Shown here one piece after another: positions 26,041 through 37,173 of a DNA stretch of 64,000 nt (position 1 is the first letter of the stretch; every line of letters begins with the position of its first letter). Source of the DNA: Mycoplasma imitans ATCC 51306. GTDB taxonomy: Bacteria; Bacillota_I; Bacilli_A; Mycoplasmatales; Mycoplasmoidaceae. The notes under the pieces were generated by a model. It did no database searches. It saw only the letters and a list, made by a program, of their open reading frames with translations, and was not told the origin of the DNA. The DNA is taken from assembly GCF_000518305.1 (NCBI RefSeq), contig NZ_JADI01000008.1, forward strand, positions 1 through 64,000, read 5' to 3'. The position numbers and the translations under genes were made by a program.

Positions 26041-27193
26041 CGCTTATAAAACCAATTTTGATTTAGTCGTAAGTGAAAATAAGATTTTTCACTACGACAA
26101 CATAAAAGTTCAAAACAACCAAATTATTGGTAGTTGTTATGTTACTAATTACCAAGAACTATTTGAACTGACGATGAACTGTTCTTATGAAATGGATAAT
26201 ATTAATGCTTATGTTGATCAGTTTTATCTGGTTTTAGAAGATGAAAACCTATATGATGACTTAAAGATGATCTTAGCGATCTGAAAACAAAAAGCGCCAT
26301 TAATTGATAATATTGGTTTTATGATCCATGATAAGATGATCTATCAAGCAAATAATCATCCTTGTGCTTGATATCATGCTTATATGAAAAATCAGTTAAT
26401 GAAACTGATCGTAACTCGATCAAGATGAGATGATGAGAATGATCTTACTTATCGTTCTCAATACAAGAATATCGATCAGATCAATCCAAGTTTTGAGCCC
26501 GATAAGTTAAAACAAGAATATCAAGCTGCAAAAATGCGTGAAGAATATTCTTCACAACGTAAAGAAGCAAATCAGTTTGATAGTAATAGACTAAGAAGTG
26601 AAGAAAAAAATCAACGATCAAATCAAGATGGTTTTAGTTCTATTAGAAACAAAAAAGAAGAATATGCTTCGCCCAAAAAACAATATGATAATCTAAGATC
26701 TTTTAACCAACACCAAGTTGATGATTTTGATCTATTTGACGATCGCGATCAAATAGGAGAAATTAAGAACAATTCACTTAACTATCAGCCTAATTTAAAA
26801 TCTTTTAACAATTCTTTAATTAATGATAATAACAACTTCTATCTAAGTGGTTATGAATCTAAATTTAATGATTCTAATATGGCTGTAGCAAAATTAGGTG
26901 CAGTCGGTTTTAATGATTCATTAGCATCATTAAAACAACGAATGGATGACATTGACCAACAGATTGGAAATTATGAAAGTATTACTCGTGAACTAAGCGA
27001 TTTGGCTAGTGATAGTTTTAGCTTTGATTATGCTAATCAATCAAGTAGCCCAACACTTGAAATTAGCGACTATAGCTTAAATAGCAGTTCAGCCATTACT
27101 GATACTAGTGGGTTTAAAGACCTAAATTCATATGAATTTAACGATTCAACAAAAGATCTCTTGCTCAATCACTCAGATGACTTCAACGATTAA
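26033..27193 (+). CDS. Unknown protein with folded N-terminus and disordered C-terminus (386 aa)
   Basis: The start overlaps ispD by 8 nt. The first 165 residues have mixed hydrophobic and aromatic content with several TGA-encoded Trp residues (for example HPCAWYHAYMKNQ) and should fold. From about residue 165 on the sequence is rich in Ser, Asn, Asp, Gln and Arg and looks disordered, with one short predicted coiled coil (SLASLKQRMDDIDQQIGNYE). There is no signal peptide or membrane segment. The composition recalls mycoplasma cytoskeleton-associated proteins, but no family can be named. Confidence 0.75.
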
Positions 27194-27201
27194 AATCGTG
27201 C

Positions 27202-27207
27202 TATAAT
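27202..27207 (+). promoter_or_regulatory. Extended -10 box upstream of the Protein M-like gene
   Basis: TGCTATAAT (27199-27207) is an extended -10 element 114 nt ahead of the ATG at 27321. Transcription from it would give a leader of about 105 nt that contains the AT repeat. Confidence 0.5.
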
Positions 27208-27300
27208 AAGAGTGTAGATATGATGGTTGATTTTTAAGTTTATCAACAGTTTTTTAACATATGGATATTAACTAAATGTCCCTGACTGTTTATCAAGCTG

Positions 27301-27319
27301 ATATATATATATATATATA
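27301..27319 (+). repeat. (AT)9 dinucleotide tract directly before a start codon
   Basis: Nine and a half AT units end two bases before ATG 27321. They occupy the place where a ribosome-binding site would be. Such tracts change length by slippage, so the spacing or structure of the leader can vary. Confidence 0.85.
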
Positions 27320-27320
27320 G

Positions 27321-28844
27321 ATGAAGCCAAAAAGTCTAAAGAAATATAAGAAAGCCTTAATTTGAATCTTCTCAGCAGTTGGGATAATTTCTGTCCTTCT
27401 AGGTGGAATTATCTATACTTCTGTTAAGATTTCATCTTCACAATTTAATAAGCAAATTAGTAATCCGATTGAAGTTCCAAAAAGAAATAATACGCTTATA
27501 GGTTTTCAAACGCTTGCAAGATTCAAAATCGAAAATTTAGACTTCGAATTACAAAAAAACATTTACAGTCAAAATGAAAATGCATTAGTTAATAAAGCAG
27601 CTGTTGTACAAGACAATTCAATCATTAATCATGACGGCGAACCTACTGGTCAAAATGAACGCCAAGTGCCAGCTCCTGTTAAGATTCTAGCTAAAGAACA
27701 AACTGGCCATACTAGTGATTTTATCTCTGGTTATACTGATAACAACAGTTATTACCAATCACCATTTTATTACAATGATCGAGTGTTTATGCCGATCTTA
27801 GATTCACATAGCATTTATTTAAAAAATGAACGAACTTCTAAAGAAATTGGTTTAGATAGTTACGAAGGTTGAGATAAAATTGGGTACAGTACTATTAATA
27901 GTCGTGTTAGCTTTGTTCAATATCGAGCTACAGATCAATTAATAGCTAAATTTAACCCATCTAATAAGCAAATTTTTGCGATGATGATTAATCTGTATCA
28001 AGCAGATCCAGCAGTAATCAACAACACACTTAGGAATTATTTACCCGATTTTGTAATCTTGTCTAATGCTGATAATCAGATTATCAAGCGATTGGTCTTT
28101 CCTTCATCAGTTAAAAAGTTAACGATTAAATCAAACTTACTTGATCGTTTTGATTTTAGTTTGGCAAATTCTAATATTCAAGAGTTAGAACTATACACAC
28201 CAAACCTAACTGAATACAATCCGTTAGCCTTAAATCCAGATACGCACTTAATTTTTGATACTGCTTATTCTAAGCCGTTTACATCAATTAATTTATATGG
28301 TGCTAAATTAACAACTCAAGAAACGCAAGAGGCATTTAATGATATTTTTGTAAGACGTTATTACGAACGTTATTTGCAAGGGGCTTTTGTAGGTGGGTAT
28401 ATTAGTTTATTAGATTTATCTAATACTGGAATTAACTCAGTCAACGATTATGTTGTTAAAAACATTAATCCTGCTTATAGTAGTTACACTTTAAGTGTTA
28501 CTTACAATCCAGGTGATCCTGGTCAAATCTCAATTTTAAGAACAACAACTTCAATTCCATCAGAAACACAGCCAACAAACCCATCAAACAATACACCATC
28601 TCAACCAACTGACCCAAATATTACTACTCAGATTGATGCTAAAGAAAAAGATTTGAAATTAGTAGTTTCATCTACGATTCAAGTCGATACTCAGGTTGTA
28701 ATCAATGTTGTTGGAAAATACCTATTAAACAACCCTAGAGTTAATAATGTTGACATCTCTAGAATTCAATTAAAATCTGGTACTTTAGTAGATATTGCTA
28801 ACAATTTTAAAACCAAAATGAGTTATTTAAACGTCTCAGTTTAG
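27321..28844 (+). CDS. Protein M-like (immunoglobulin-blocking family) membrane protein (507 aa)
   Basis: A single N-terminal membrane anchor (residues 13-34, IWIFSAVGIISVLLGGIIYT) is followed by a large outside region. Residues 235-370 form leucine-rich, repeat-like strands (KKLTIKSNLLDRFDF, IQELELYTPN, YISLLDLSNTGINSVNDY), the arrangement known from Protein M (MG281) of M. genitalium, which binds antibody light chains. A Pro/Thr/Ser-rich linker near residue 415 leads to a final small domain. The assignment rests on architecture and pattern, not on a database search. The AT tract before the start suggests variable expression, which would suit an immune-evasion surface protein. Confidence 0.6.
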
Positions 28845-28916
28845 ACTTGGAATTTTTTGGTTTGACTTTAATAATAATAATTGAATTATATTAACTGTTA
28901 ATTTGGTCGATTCTTT

Positions 28917-28922
28917 TATAAT
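28917..28922 (+). promoter_or_regulatory. -10 box giving a very short leader
   Basis: TATAAT ends 12 nt before ATG 28935. With initiation about 6-8 nt downstream, the mRNA would have a leader of only about five bases and no ribosome-binding site. Confidence 0.45.
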
Positions 28923-28934
28923 TCAATTGTAATT

Positions 28935-30752
28935 ATGAAGCTAATCAAAAAATTATCATTTGCACTACTAACAGCAGGGTTATCTGGAGTAGTAGTTACA
29001 TCATGTGGATCATTTAATAATCCAAATAATAAACCTGAAAAAACAGTTTTGTTTCAAAGCGCGCAAAACAGTAGTTTTCCTTTAGATCGTTTGATGCAAT
29101 CTCTTGTTGATACGTATAATAATGAACATAAAAACGATTCAGATTTTTTAAAGGTTGTGTATCAAAACTCTGATATTAATCATTCAACATCAGAATTCAA
29201 TTTAGCAAACTCGGTCATTAATAAAATTAAAAGTAACGCAGATAATATTCCTAACATTATTTTAAGCAGTTTATCAGCTTCTTATTTAATTAATCAATTT
29301 GAACGGTTATTAGATGTAACAACTGATAATTTCTTTGCTTCAAAGCCTTTTATTAATCAGGTCAATGAAGTAACTAAAAATATCATTGGTGCTAATCACA
29401 TAACACAAAACGCATTACCATTTGATTTAACTGATTTAGATGCACTTTATTTCAATAAACCAGTGATGAAAAAGTTGTTTGCTTTATTCAAACTGGGTGG
29501 TGGAACGGTTGATGAAAATTCAAAGATTTTCAATAATTTAAAAACAGAAACTACATTACCAGCTGATAATTTCTGGTCTACATTAACCGTAAAAAGTAAT
29601 GAAGTTTATAATGGTCAAACAATTAATGATCAAACATTTGATAATTTAGAATCAATCTTTAAGTTTACTAAATTGTTATATAGTGGTTTGAATCTAACTA
29701 ACCTTACTCCAGCGTCTGATAAATCTATTTTCGAGATTGATTATGATCGTAATGTCTTAACAAAATACTTATGAAATAAATTGGGAAACAGTGAAAATGA
29801 TTTCTTATGAACGTTAAAAGCTGATCCTAATGATCCTAAAGATTTTGCGGTAAATTTTGATAATTTATCAAAGGAATCAACAATTAAAGCAACCAAAGAT
29901 GCAATTCAATTTTGATATGACAATATTAAAGTAACTAGAACATCAACTAATAAAGATATTCGCTCAATCAAATTAAATAATAGTGGGCGATATGGTTTTA
30001 GTTTTAATGATATTAGAAATAACAATGCTGCATTTGCTTTAGGTCCTACTGTAACTTTAGGACAGGCAACAATATCAAAATATACAATCGATACATTTAT
30101 TGATAAAACTAACAAAACTGATGAACAAATAATCCAAGAAGCAGAACAAAAATTTGTTCATCCAGATGATGTTTATTGATCTGACCAACTTACTAAAATG
30201 GATAGTAGCTATAAACATTCATACATAATCGGTGGATCTTATTTAGTTCCAATTTCTTCAAGTGATCAAGCAGTTAATAAAGCTACAATAAACTTTTTGA
30301 AGTATTTATATTCAAGCAAAAATGCTGCTACTAACAACTCTAAGCCAGTTATTGAAAAAATTGAAGATGGTAGCGGATATTTCGTTCCGTTAAAAAACAA
30401 TTTTTCTGAAGTGATAAATTCTCAAAGACAAGATCAGTTAGGTGAGCTAGCTAAACAATACAATTTTTCAATGTTGGATATGACTAGAAAAGTTTTTGTA
30501 TATAAGAATAAACCAGAAGAGTGAGATAGTTATTACTTTACTCAAGCTGGTTTAATAACTAGAAATGGGCTAGACAGTTTTTTAAAGAATAGTGAAAACT
30601 ATTCGTTAGTTGATGCAAAAAACGATAGTAAAACTGCAGCAATCTTTAAATTAATAAGTGATAACGTTTTAAATTCAGCAGTATATAACTCAAAAGTTAA
30701 AACACCAGATGAAATTATGAGTTTGATTGCTCAGGAATTAGATAATAAGTAA
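28935..30752 (+). CDS. Solute-binding lipoprotein of the Ugp-type ABC transporter (605 aa)
   Basis: The signal MKLIKKLSFALLTAGL and lipobox VVTSC at residue 29 mark a lipoprotein. The body resembles an extracellular solute-binding protein of carbohydrate/glycerophosphate uptake systems, with conserved-looking text ALPFDLTDLDALYFNK near residue 158. Position supports this: it ends 25 nt before the ugpC-like ATPase and two permeases, so it is the likely receptor. Related mycoplasmas have an MG185-like lipoprotein with the same neighbours. The substrate is not proven; glycerophosphodiesters or related compounds are plausible. Confidence 0.8.
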
Positions 30753-30777
30753 ACAATATAAAAATTGGTAAGTAAAA

Positions 30778-31926
30778 GTGTCTAATACGATTCTAAAGAT
30801 TGAAAACCTTAATGTCTCTTATAATAAAAAAGTTGTCCTTACTGATATAAATGCTGACATTTATGAGGGTGAGTTGGTTTCTATTTTGGGACCAAGTGGT
30901 TGTGGTAAAACCACACTATTAGGCGCTATAGCAGGATTTATCAAGCCTCAAAAAGGATCAATTAAGTTTTCTGGTTTTAGCAATAACGCTGATATCGAAT
31001 TGGGTTTTGTTTTTCAAAACTCAATTTTATATGATGAAATCAGTGTTTATAAAAATATTTACTTATCACTAATAAATTCATTTAATCAATATTATTTAAT
31101 CTATTTAGATTGTTATTTACAAACTAAAGTGATTGATCAAAAACAATATGATGAATTAAAATCATTATTAAAATTATCACTAAATAATAAAAAAGAAAAA
31201 AGACAGTTTAGATTTAAATTGTTTTTAATCAATTTTGCGCTGTTTTTTAAAAGAAATAAGACTTATTTTGATTTTTTAAAAGCTTTAAAATCAGCAATAA
31301 AAAACAGAATTAATGAAGTTGCTAATAAACTAAATATTAAAGATATTTTACACATGAAAGCAGCCAATTTATCGGGCGGTCAAAGACAGCGTGTTGCAAT
31401 AGCTAAATCATTGATAAAACATGTTAAATTAATCCTATTAGATGAACCGTTCGCTTCATTAGATGCTAAGATTAAAGAAAGTTCAAGAGATTGGTTAAGA
31501 AAAATTCAAAAAGACTTCGGAATTTCAATGATTTTAGTAACTCATGATCAAAACGATGCGATGTTAATTAGTGATAGAGTTATGTTTATCCACAATAATA
31601 CAATTGCTCAATTTGATAAGCCAGAAATCATTTATAATTCACCAATTAATTTAGCTACTGCTAAATTTGTTGGTTTTCCTGAGATTATTAAATTAGCTAA
31701 TTCTAAAAATAAATACATTAGACCTAGCAAATTAAAGATTGAAAAAGATAAAGATTCATTACTAAAAATCACTAATATTCAAAGTATGGGATCACAGGAT
31801 ATTATTGAATTTTCATCTGATCATCTTGAAGGTTTATCAAAAGTAATTGTTAAAGCTAACGAATTTAATTTAAATGATCATATCAAGATATCATTTGATG
31901 AAAAGGATGTGATGACATTAGAATAG
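30778..31926 (+). CDS. ugpC: ABC transporter ATP-binding protein, UgpC type (382 aa)
   Basis: Walker A GPSGCGKTTLL is near residue 39 and the Q-loop VFQNSILYDE near residue 78. The signature NLSGGQRQRVAIAKS (near 196) and Walker B LILLDEPFASLDA (near 216) follow, with H-loop VTHDQND. The distance between Q-loop and signature is about 115 residues, much longer than usual. The insert is Lys/Asn/Tyr-rich and looks like a mycoplasma-specific helical extension. A C-terminal regulatory domain is present but short. Translation starts at GTG 30778. It powers the two permeases that follow. Confidence 0.9.
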   Translation: MSNTILKIENLNVSYNKKVVLTDINADIYEGELVSILGPSGCGKTTLLGAIAGFIKPQKGSIKFSGFSNNADIELGFVFQNSILYDEISVYKNIYLSLINSFNQYYLIYLDCYLQTKVIDQKQYDELKSLLKLSLNNKKEKRQFRFKLFLINFALFFKRNKTYFDFLKALKSAIKNRINEVANKLNIKDILHMKAANLSGGQRQRVAIAKSLIKHVKLILLDEPFASLDAKIKESSRDWLRKIQKDFGISMILVTHDQNDAMLISDRVMFIHNNTIAQFDKPEIIYNSPINLATAKFVGFPEIIKLANSKNKYIRPSKLKIEKDKDSLLKITNIQSMGSQDIIEFSSDHLEGLSKVIVKANEFNLNDHIKISFDEKDVMTLE

Positions 31927-31928
31927 TT

Positions 31929-32900
31929 ATGCTGCTTGATAAATTTAATAAAAGTAAGACAAAAATTAAGAGCAATACAATCGGATTATTTTTATTAATT
32001 CCGATTATTTTACTTTTAATTTTATTTACGTTTTTACCGATTGTTTTATCATTTATCGAGTCATTCAAGGTGTATGCTAAACACAGCATGATTAACTACA
32101 ATTTTGGTTTTGAAAACTTTACTAATTTAGTTTCAGATACTGAATTTAAAGATGCATTTTTAAACACTAATTTGATGATTTTTCTAGGTACACCTTTAGT
32201 GATTGTTTTAGCTTTTATTTTTTCACTAATTTTTTGTGAAATATCATCAAAAATCTTTAAGAATATTGCTGTTGTATGTTTATTTTCACAATTCTTTACT
32301 TCAGCGTTCGCTGTGGGGATTTCATTCATCTACTTTTTTAGTACAAACAACGATGGTTTTAATAGGTTGTTTCATACTAGAATTAGGTTTACAAATGACT
32401 TTGAAGGTAGAACAATTTTAATCGTTTATTTTATTTATTATGTGTGAAGATTACTACCATTTAATGTAGTAATGATTAGTTTCAGTTTTTCAAATTCGCT
32501 AGAAAAATATAATCGAATTATTAAGATTGATCGTATTAAATTTTGACATAAAGTTTGATATGTTTATTTAAAAAACTTTAATACAGTTTTTTGATTGCTT
32601 TTATACGTTAATTTTGCTAATGCTGGATTGTTTTATCCTGGAGCGATCGTGAATGCCAATTTGCGTCTAACAAAAGGTAATACGTTAGCAAGTTATTTAT
32701 ACGATCATATTAATCCAAACGAGAATTCATCAGCCCAGCTAAATTACTCATTAGCAGCAGCTGCTAATATTGTAATCATTGCTTATTTATCACTATTATC
32801 AATTAGTTTTTTGATAATTAAAAGATTAAAGTTTAATCGATTGTTTAACAAGATTAGAAAAGTTATGAGTAAGAAGGGAGAGAATTATGAAAATATTTAA
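31929..32900 (+). CDS. ugpA: ABC transporter permease, UgpA type (323 aa)
   Basis: This is a binding-protein-dependent permease with six hydrophobic segments, beginning with IGLFLLIPIILLLILFTFLP. The cytoplasmic coupling segment lies near residues 190-215 (EKYNRIIKIDRIKFWHKVWY), where EAA-loop permeases contact the ATPase, and TGA encodes the Trp residues. It starts two bases after ugpC and overlaps ugpE by 14 nt. Confidence 0.88.
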
Positions 32901-33726
32901 AAATATAATTTTCACCTTAATAATCGTCGCGTTAATCATAATTGTTTTATTCCCTTTATATTACTTGATTGTACTGTCTTTAACCTCTAACAATCAGATT
33001 ACTAGTGGGATTACAAGATTATTACCAGATGGTTTTCATTACAGAAACTATTCAGGATTAATTAACGAGCAATTTGCTTTATCATTTTTATTAACATTCC
33101 TATCAGTTTTAATTCTAATTGTTCTTAAGTTAACTGCTACGTTACTAGCCGCTTTTGGATTAAATAAAGTTACTGATAAATTTAGGAAAATTTTATTCTT
33201 ATTTTTTTTAATAACTTCATTTATTCCTGAAATTTCAATTTATCTTTATTTGTTTAGTACACTGAACCAATTTAGATTCATTAGCACAAACTCCCTAGCT
33301 TTTGTTTTAGGTTTACCAATCTTATTCTCATTTTTTATGTTGATGTTGTTTTATAATGCAATCAATAAAGAATATCAACTAAGAAGAAACTTAATGCGAA
33401 TTGATCGGATTAAACCCCTACAGGCATTTTGATACGTTTATTTACCTAAATTAAAGGTACCAATCTATCTATTAATTATCTTTACTACAATCGAAGCATG
33501 AAACTCATTTTTATGACCACAACTAATATTATCAGGTCGAGTTTATGAAAATAATACGCCAATTAATACGATCAGTACATGGTTTTTAAAATTAGGCTTT
33601 GTTGACAGACTAGATCTAATTAATGTTAGAGCAGCTGGAGCATTTATCTCGACTTTGATTCCATTATCAATCTACATAATTTGTTCAAGAATTATTAATA
33701 AAAGAATGTACAAAATGGTAGGTTAA
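32887..33726 (+). CDS. ugpE: ABC transporter permease, UgpE type (279 aa)
   Basis: This second permease subunit has about six membrane segments. Its coupling region, RIDRIKPLQAFWYVYLPKLK, resembles the EAA loop (A...G.....F..i.lP) with a diverged beginning. The start ATG 32887 follows AAGGGAGAG, a strong ribosome-binding site inside the end of ugpA. It pairs with UgpA to form the channel and ends just before a terminator. Confidence 0.88.
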
Positions 33727-33728
33727 AA

Positions 33729-33760
33729 AAATCGCATATGACTAATCTTATGCGATTTTT
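33729..33760 (+). terminator. Terminator between ugpE and the minus-strand FMN reductase operon
   Basis: An 8-bp perfect stem, ATCGCATA / TATGCGAT, has a 10-nt loop, an A-run before it and a T-run after it. It can stop transcripts from both sides of this convergent junction. Confidence 0.85.
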
Positions 33761-33773
33761 AGTAACTAAATAA

Positions 33774-34268
33774 TTAATTATCCTTAACGCTGTTAAGAAA
33801 TTCTTGAATTTCTTTATCTCGATCTTGGTTTAGTTCATACTCTCCAAAGCCATATGAACCTACTACTTCAGCACCAAAAAAAGTTAAAACATCAGTTAAG
33901 ATCGCTCTTACCATTGGTGCACCTTTAGCTCCAGGTGTTGCTGCAACAATATAAGCTTTTTTATTGCTTAATCATTTCTTATTAATTGAAAGTCAATCTA
34001 ATATGTTTTTAGCAAAAGCCGGGATATAACCATTAATTTCAGGGGTTACAAAGATCATCTTTTCATATGGTAATAATTTTTCATTAAGTTCGTTGATCTT
34101 ATCAGGAACTTCATGAGCGGTATCACTTGAAATGTAATCGACATGATAATCAGCTAGATTAACAAAATCAAAAGAACCTAATTTAGCAATCTTAGTTGCT
34201 AGTTCGTAATTAATTGATTTGCTAACGTGACTGTTAGAACAAGATAAAACGATAGTGTTATTTTTCAT
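33774..34268 (-). CDS. NADPH-dependent FMN reductase family protein (164 aa)
   Basis: The protein has a flavodoxin-like fold of the FMN reductase type. IVLSCSNSHVSKSIN is the phosphate-binding start, and [20 protein letters not shown] matches the family segment vtPeYngs.pg.lKnaiDW, the final Trp being encoded by TGA. ATG 34268 is chosen; a longer start at 34280 would overlap the upstream gene. It is the last gene of the operon with a PHP protein and a TrlF-type ATPase. It may supply reducing power or simply be co-transcribed. Confidence 0.82.
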
Positions 34269-34272
34269 ATTA

Positions 34273-34638
34273 CTAATCATTAAATTCAGAAAAATGTTTT
34301 CTGTTTATTTCACTAAAATCTTTTTCAAGTTGGTCGCGAATTTCTTTGTACTGTTCTTTGTAACTCTCAACAAACCTGTTGAATACATCATAAAGCGTTC
34401 TAAAAATAATATCTGATTGTTGCTCCTCATCAAGAGGTGATACCTCTAAATGAAAATTAGAATCATTATTTCAATCTTGTTTAATGTAACTTGCTAATTT
34501 AACTAAACCGTCGTCAAAATTAGGTCTTTCACTTTTTTCTGAAAAAACAAAATTGACATTCTCACGATTATGTTTATCATCACTAATCAAGTTTACATGA
34601 TAATCATTATCAACTTTTTTAAATACTAGTTTATTCAT
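34273..34638 (-). CDS. Small protein coupled to the TrlF-type ATPase (121 aa)
   Basis: The ATG (34636-34638) lies inside the last codons of the ATPase gene, an 8-nt overlap, so translation is almost certainly coupled. The product is acidic with many charged residues. The C-terminal half (about residues 75-121) is likely helical and amphipathic (FVESYKEQYKEIRDQLEKDF). No known domain is recognised. It may be a regulatory or adaptor subunit of the ATPase. Confidence 0.72.
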
Positions 34639-36334
34639 TGTTATTGTCATCTCCGTTTTGTTTTATAAGAATTTTGTGTCGTTTTTTAAATGCTTGAATA
34701 CCACCTTCAAGATAGTGAGCTGAAGGGTTTTCATTAACTATTTCATCTTCAATGATATCTAACTGTTCGCCTAAATTTGATTGGCGATAAGAATTTTTAA
34801 TATCGTTAGTTCTAAACGAACATACTGTTGTTGTGCTTGGATTGGTTAAGATTCCTGTGTTAGAGTTATGAGTAACGATAAATAATTGCTTAATATATGG
34901 GTTCTTTTCAATCTCTGGAATCAATGTTTTTGCAATAGTGTAACTATCAATATTATCTTCTGGTTGATCCAGGAATAAGATTGGTGATTTACAATTTCTG
35001 ATTACGCGACTTACACCATAACTTGATCTAGTTCCTAACGATAGTTTTTCATAATTGGAACCATCTAATAAAACAGTTACTTTATTTTTTAATGCTTTTT
35101 GAAAATGCTCTTTTAATTTTTCTAATAGCGGATCGTCATGCTCTTTTTCATATATATCATTCTTAAATGAATTATCTTCTAAAAAACGATTTAGTCAATT
35201 TTTTTTGTTGGTAAGATCAGTACCACTAGGTGTGTATAAAAACTTTTTTAAAAATTCGTATAATGGTGTACCATCTTCGCTTGTTCTAAGCAAATCGTAT
35301 TTGATGTTAATTTCATACCTGATATCGGGATCTATTTTACTTTCGCCTTTATTGCTAATTGGAATTTGTGAAAACTTCTCATCTAAGAAATTATCAAAGT
35401 AAGCAAAATTTGTTGCAATTGATTTTGCAATATTTTCAAAGTAATTTTTTAAGCTAGCACTAAAAGACGCAATTCTACGATCGGTATCTTGTGATTCTTG
35501 CAATCGTTTAGTGTAATATTCATTTGTTAATTTAGCAGCTTTATACTTAACATTATCTAATGATCTTTCAGTAATTGAACTAGCATGCAATCTCAGTAGT
35601 GTTAATACAGCATCAGAAATTTTTTGATATTCTTCTGAACTTATAAATTCAATTTCATTAAACTCATTGTTATATTTTTTTATCTTGTATAGATAAATTT
35701 TTAAATGATTATATAGTTCGCTGTGACGCTCAATAAAAGCATCATTTAGTCTTTGTTTTTTTGTATTTAATGAACTGTGTAATAATTTCTGAATTTGCTC
35801 TAATAAATGTTTATTTTTAACATTTTTCAGTTTAAACAGATCATTTATATTAAACTCATGTAATGCTTTAAAACTTTCGCTAGTATCATAAAAAGATGTA
35901 AAGTAACCTTTAAAAAATTTTTTTAAATCTTCTGCGGCAAATTTGCAACTTTCTAGTAAGAATTTTTGCTTTTCTTTTTCAAAATTTTTAGCAGTATCTA
36001 ATTGAGTTTTAATTCGATCATTCTGAACGACAATATCATCTCTATGTTCAGTTATGGTATATTTAGTTCTTTTGTCTTTTCAAAGCTTTGTATCGTTATT
36101 TGAATATACGATCTTATCAATATTAAAACCAAAAACTTTAGCGGTATCTTCTATATCTTTATCATCATTACTATAATTAGCATGCATCGCGTAGAGAATT
36201 TTTAATAACGACGATTTTCCACCACCCTTAGTGCCAATAATCACATTAACACCGGGTTTGAAATTTAATATATGTTCACCAGAACTATTACTTAAAACAA
36301 GTTGTTTAATGTATTTCTTATCGTTTTCAACCAT
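34631..36334 (-). CDS. SMC/ABC-like ATPase of the TrlF type (567 aa)
   Basis: Walker A (IIGTKGGGKSSLLKIL) is near residue 32. A long helical middle region (about residues 90-330) resembles SMC/Rad50 arms. The signature-like SLGTRSSYGVSRVI is near residue 440, Walker B ILFLDQPEDNID near 462 and the H-loop FIVTHNSN near 492. The DQPEDNID form of Walker B is characteristic of large ATPases that carry, or work with, PHP-type phosphoesterase domains (TrlF-like). Here the PHP part is a separate gene 59 nt upstream. The complex probably recognises or processes nucleic acid in an ATP-driven way; a defence role is possible but not shown. Confidence 0.85.
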
Positions 36335-36393
36335 ACCTAATAATCCTTATTACCATAATAATAGTCAACTATTATTATAATACATCATCGTTA

Positions 36394-37089
36394 TTACAAA
36401 TATAGTTTTGTTTTTAAATCTTCAAAAGTTATTAACTGATCTTTTGCAATATTAATTTTTGTTTTTGATGCTTTCTCATCATAGTCTTTAATATCATGGC
36501 AATCACTAAAAAATACTTGCTGATAATCAACACCTAAACGTTGTTTAATTGCGTTTGCTAAGCGACTTTCGTTTCCTTTTGCTACCTCAACATATTTAAC
36601 ATATTGAAGAACGTTTTCAATGTCTTCATATGAACATTTACCTGATTTGCCAACATCGGGTATAATGAAAAAATCAAAGTTGGCTTCTTTAAATGATTTA
36701 ACTAATAAATTAATATCAACACCGATATTACGATTTTGTAAGCGTCTTACTAATAAATTTAATTCTCATAACCGATCTTTAGCAAGATTATTGTTAAAAA
36801 TAAAGTTGCAATCTGCTTTATTATTAGTTGATTTAATCCGAAATTCTACGCCTGGAAAGATCGCAATTTTGCGATCATCAATCCGATCAATCATACTTTT
36901 TAGATCAAGATAAAAGTCATAGCTAAAAACATCGTGATCGGTAAAACTAAATGCACCAACATTATTTTGTTTCAAAACGCTTAAATATCGATCAGTACTA
37001 TAAGGGTTCTTGGGTACTTGTTTTTCGCCTATTTGTCGAGAATGGTGGCTATGAATATGTAAATCTACTAGTTGATAATTATTTTCCAT
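36394..37089 (-). CDS. PHP-domain phosphoesterase (231 aa)
   Basis: All PHP metal-binding motifs are intact: DLHIHSHHSR at residue 9, FSFTDHDVFS near residue 48, FPGVEF near residue 79, IIPDVGKSG near residue 140 and FFSDCHDIKDY near residue 194. This contrasts with the degraded PHP domain of DnaE in the same window, so real hydrolase activity is expected. The gene heads the operon PHP - ATPase - small protein - FMN reductase. In TrlF-like proteins of other bacteria this domain is fused to the N-terminus of the ATPase; here it is split off. Confidence 0.85.
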
Positions 37090-37173
37090 GGTTGATTAAA
37101 AAAAAGAAAAAAATTAATAAGTTAATACCTATTAATTCTTATAAAGTTGTTAGATTATTAAATAAACTGAAGT

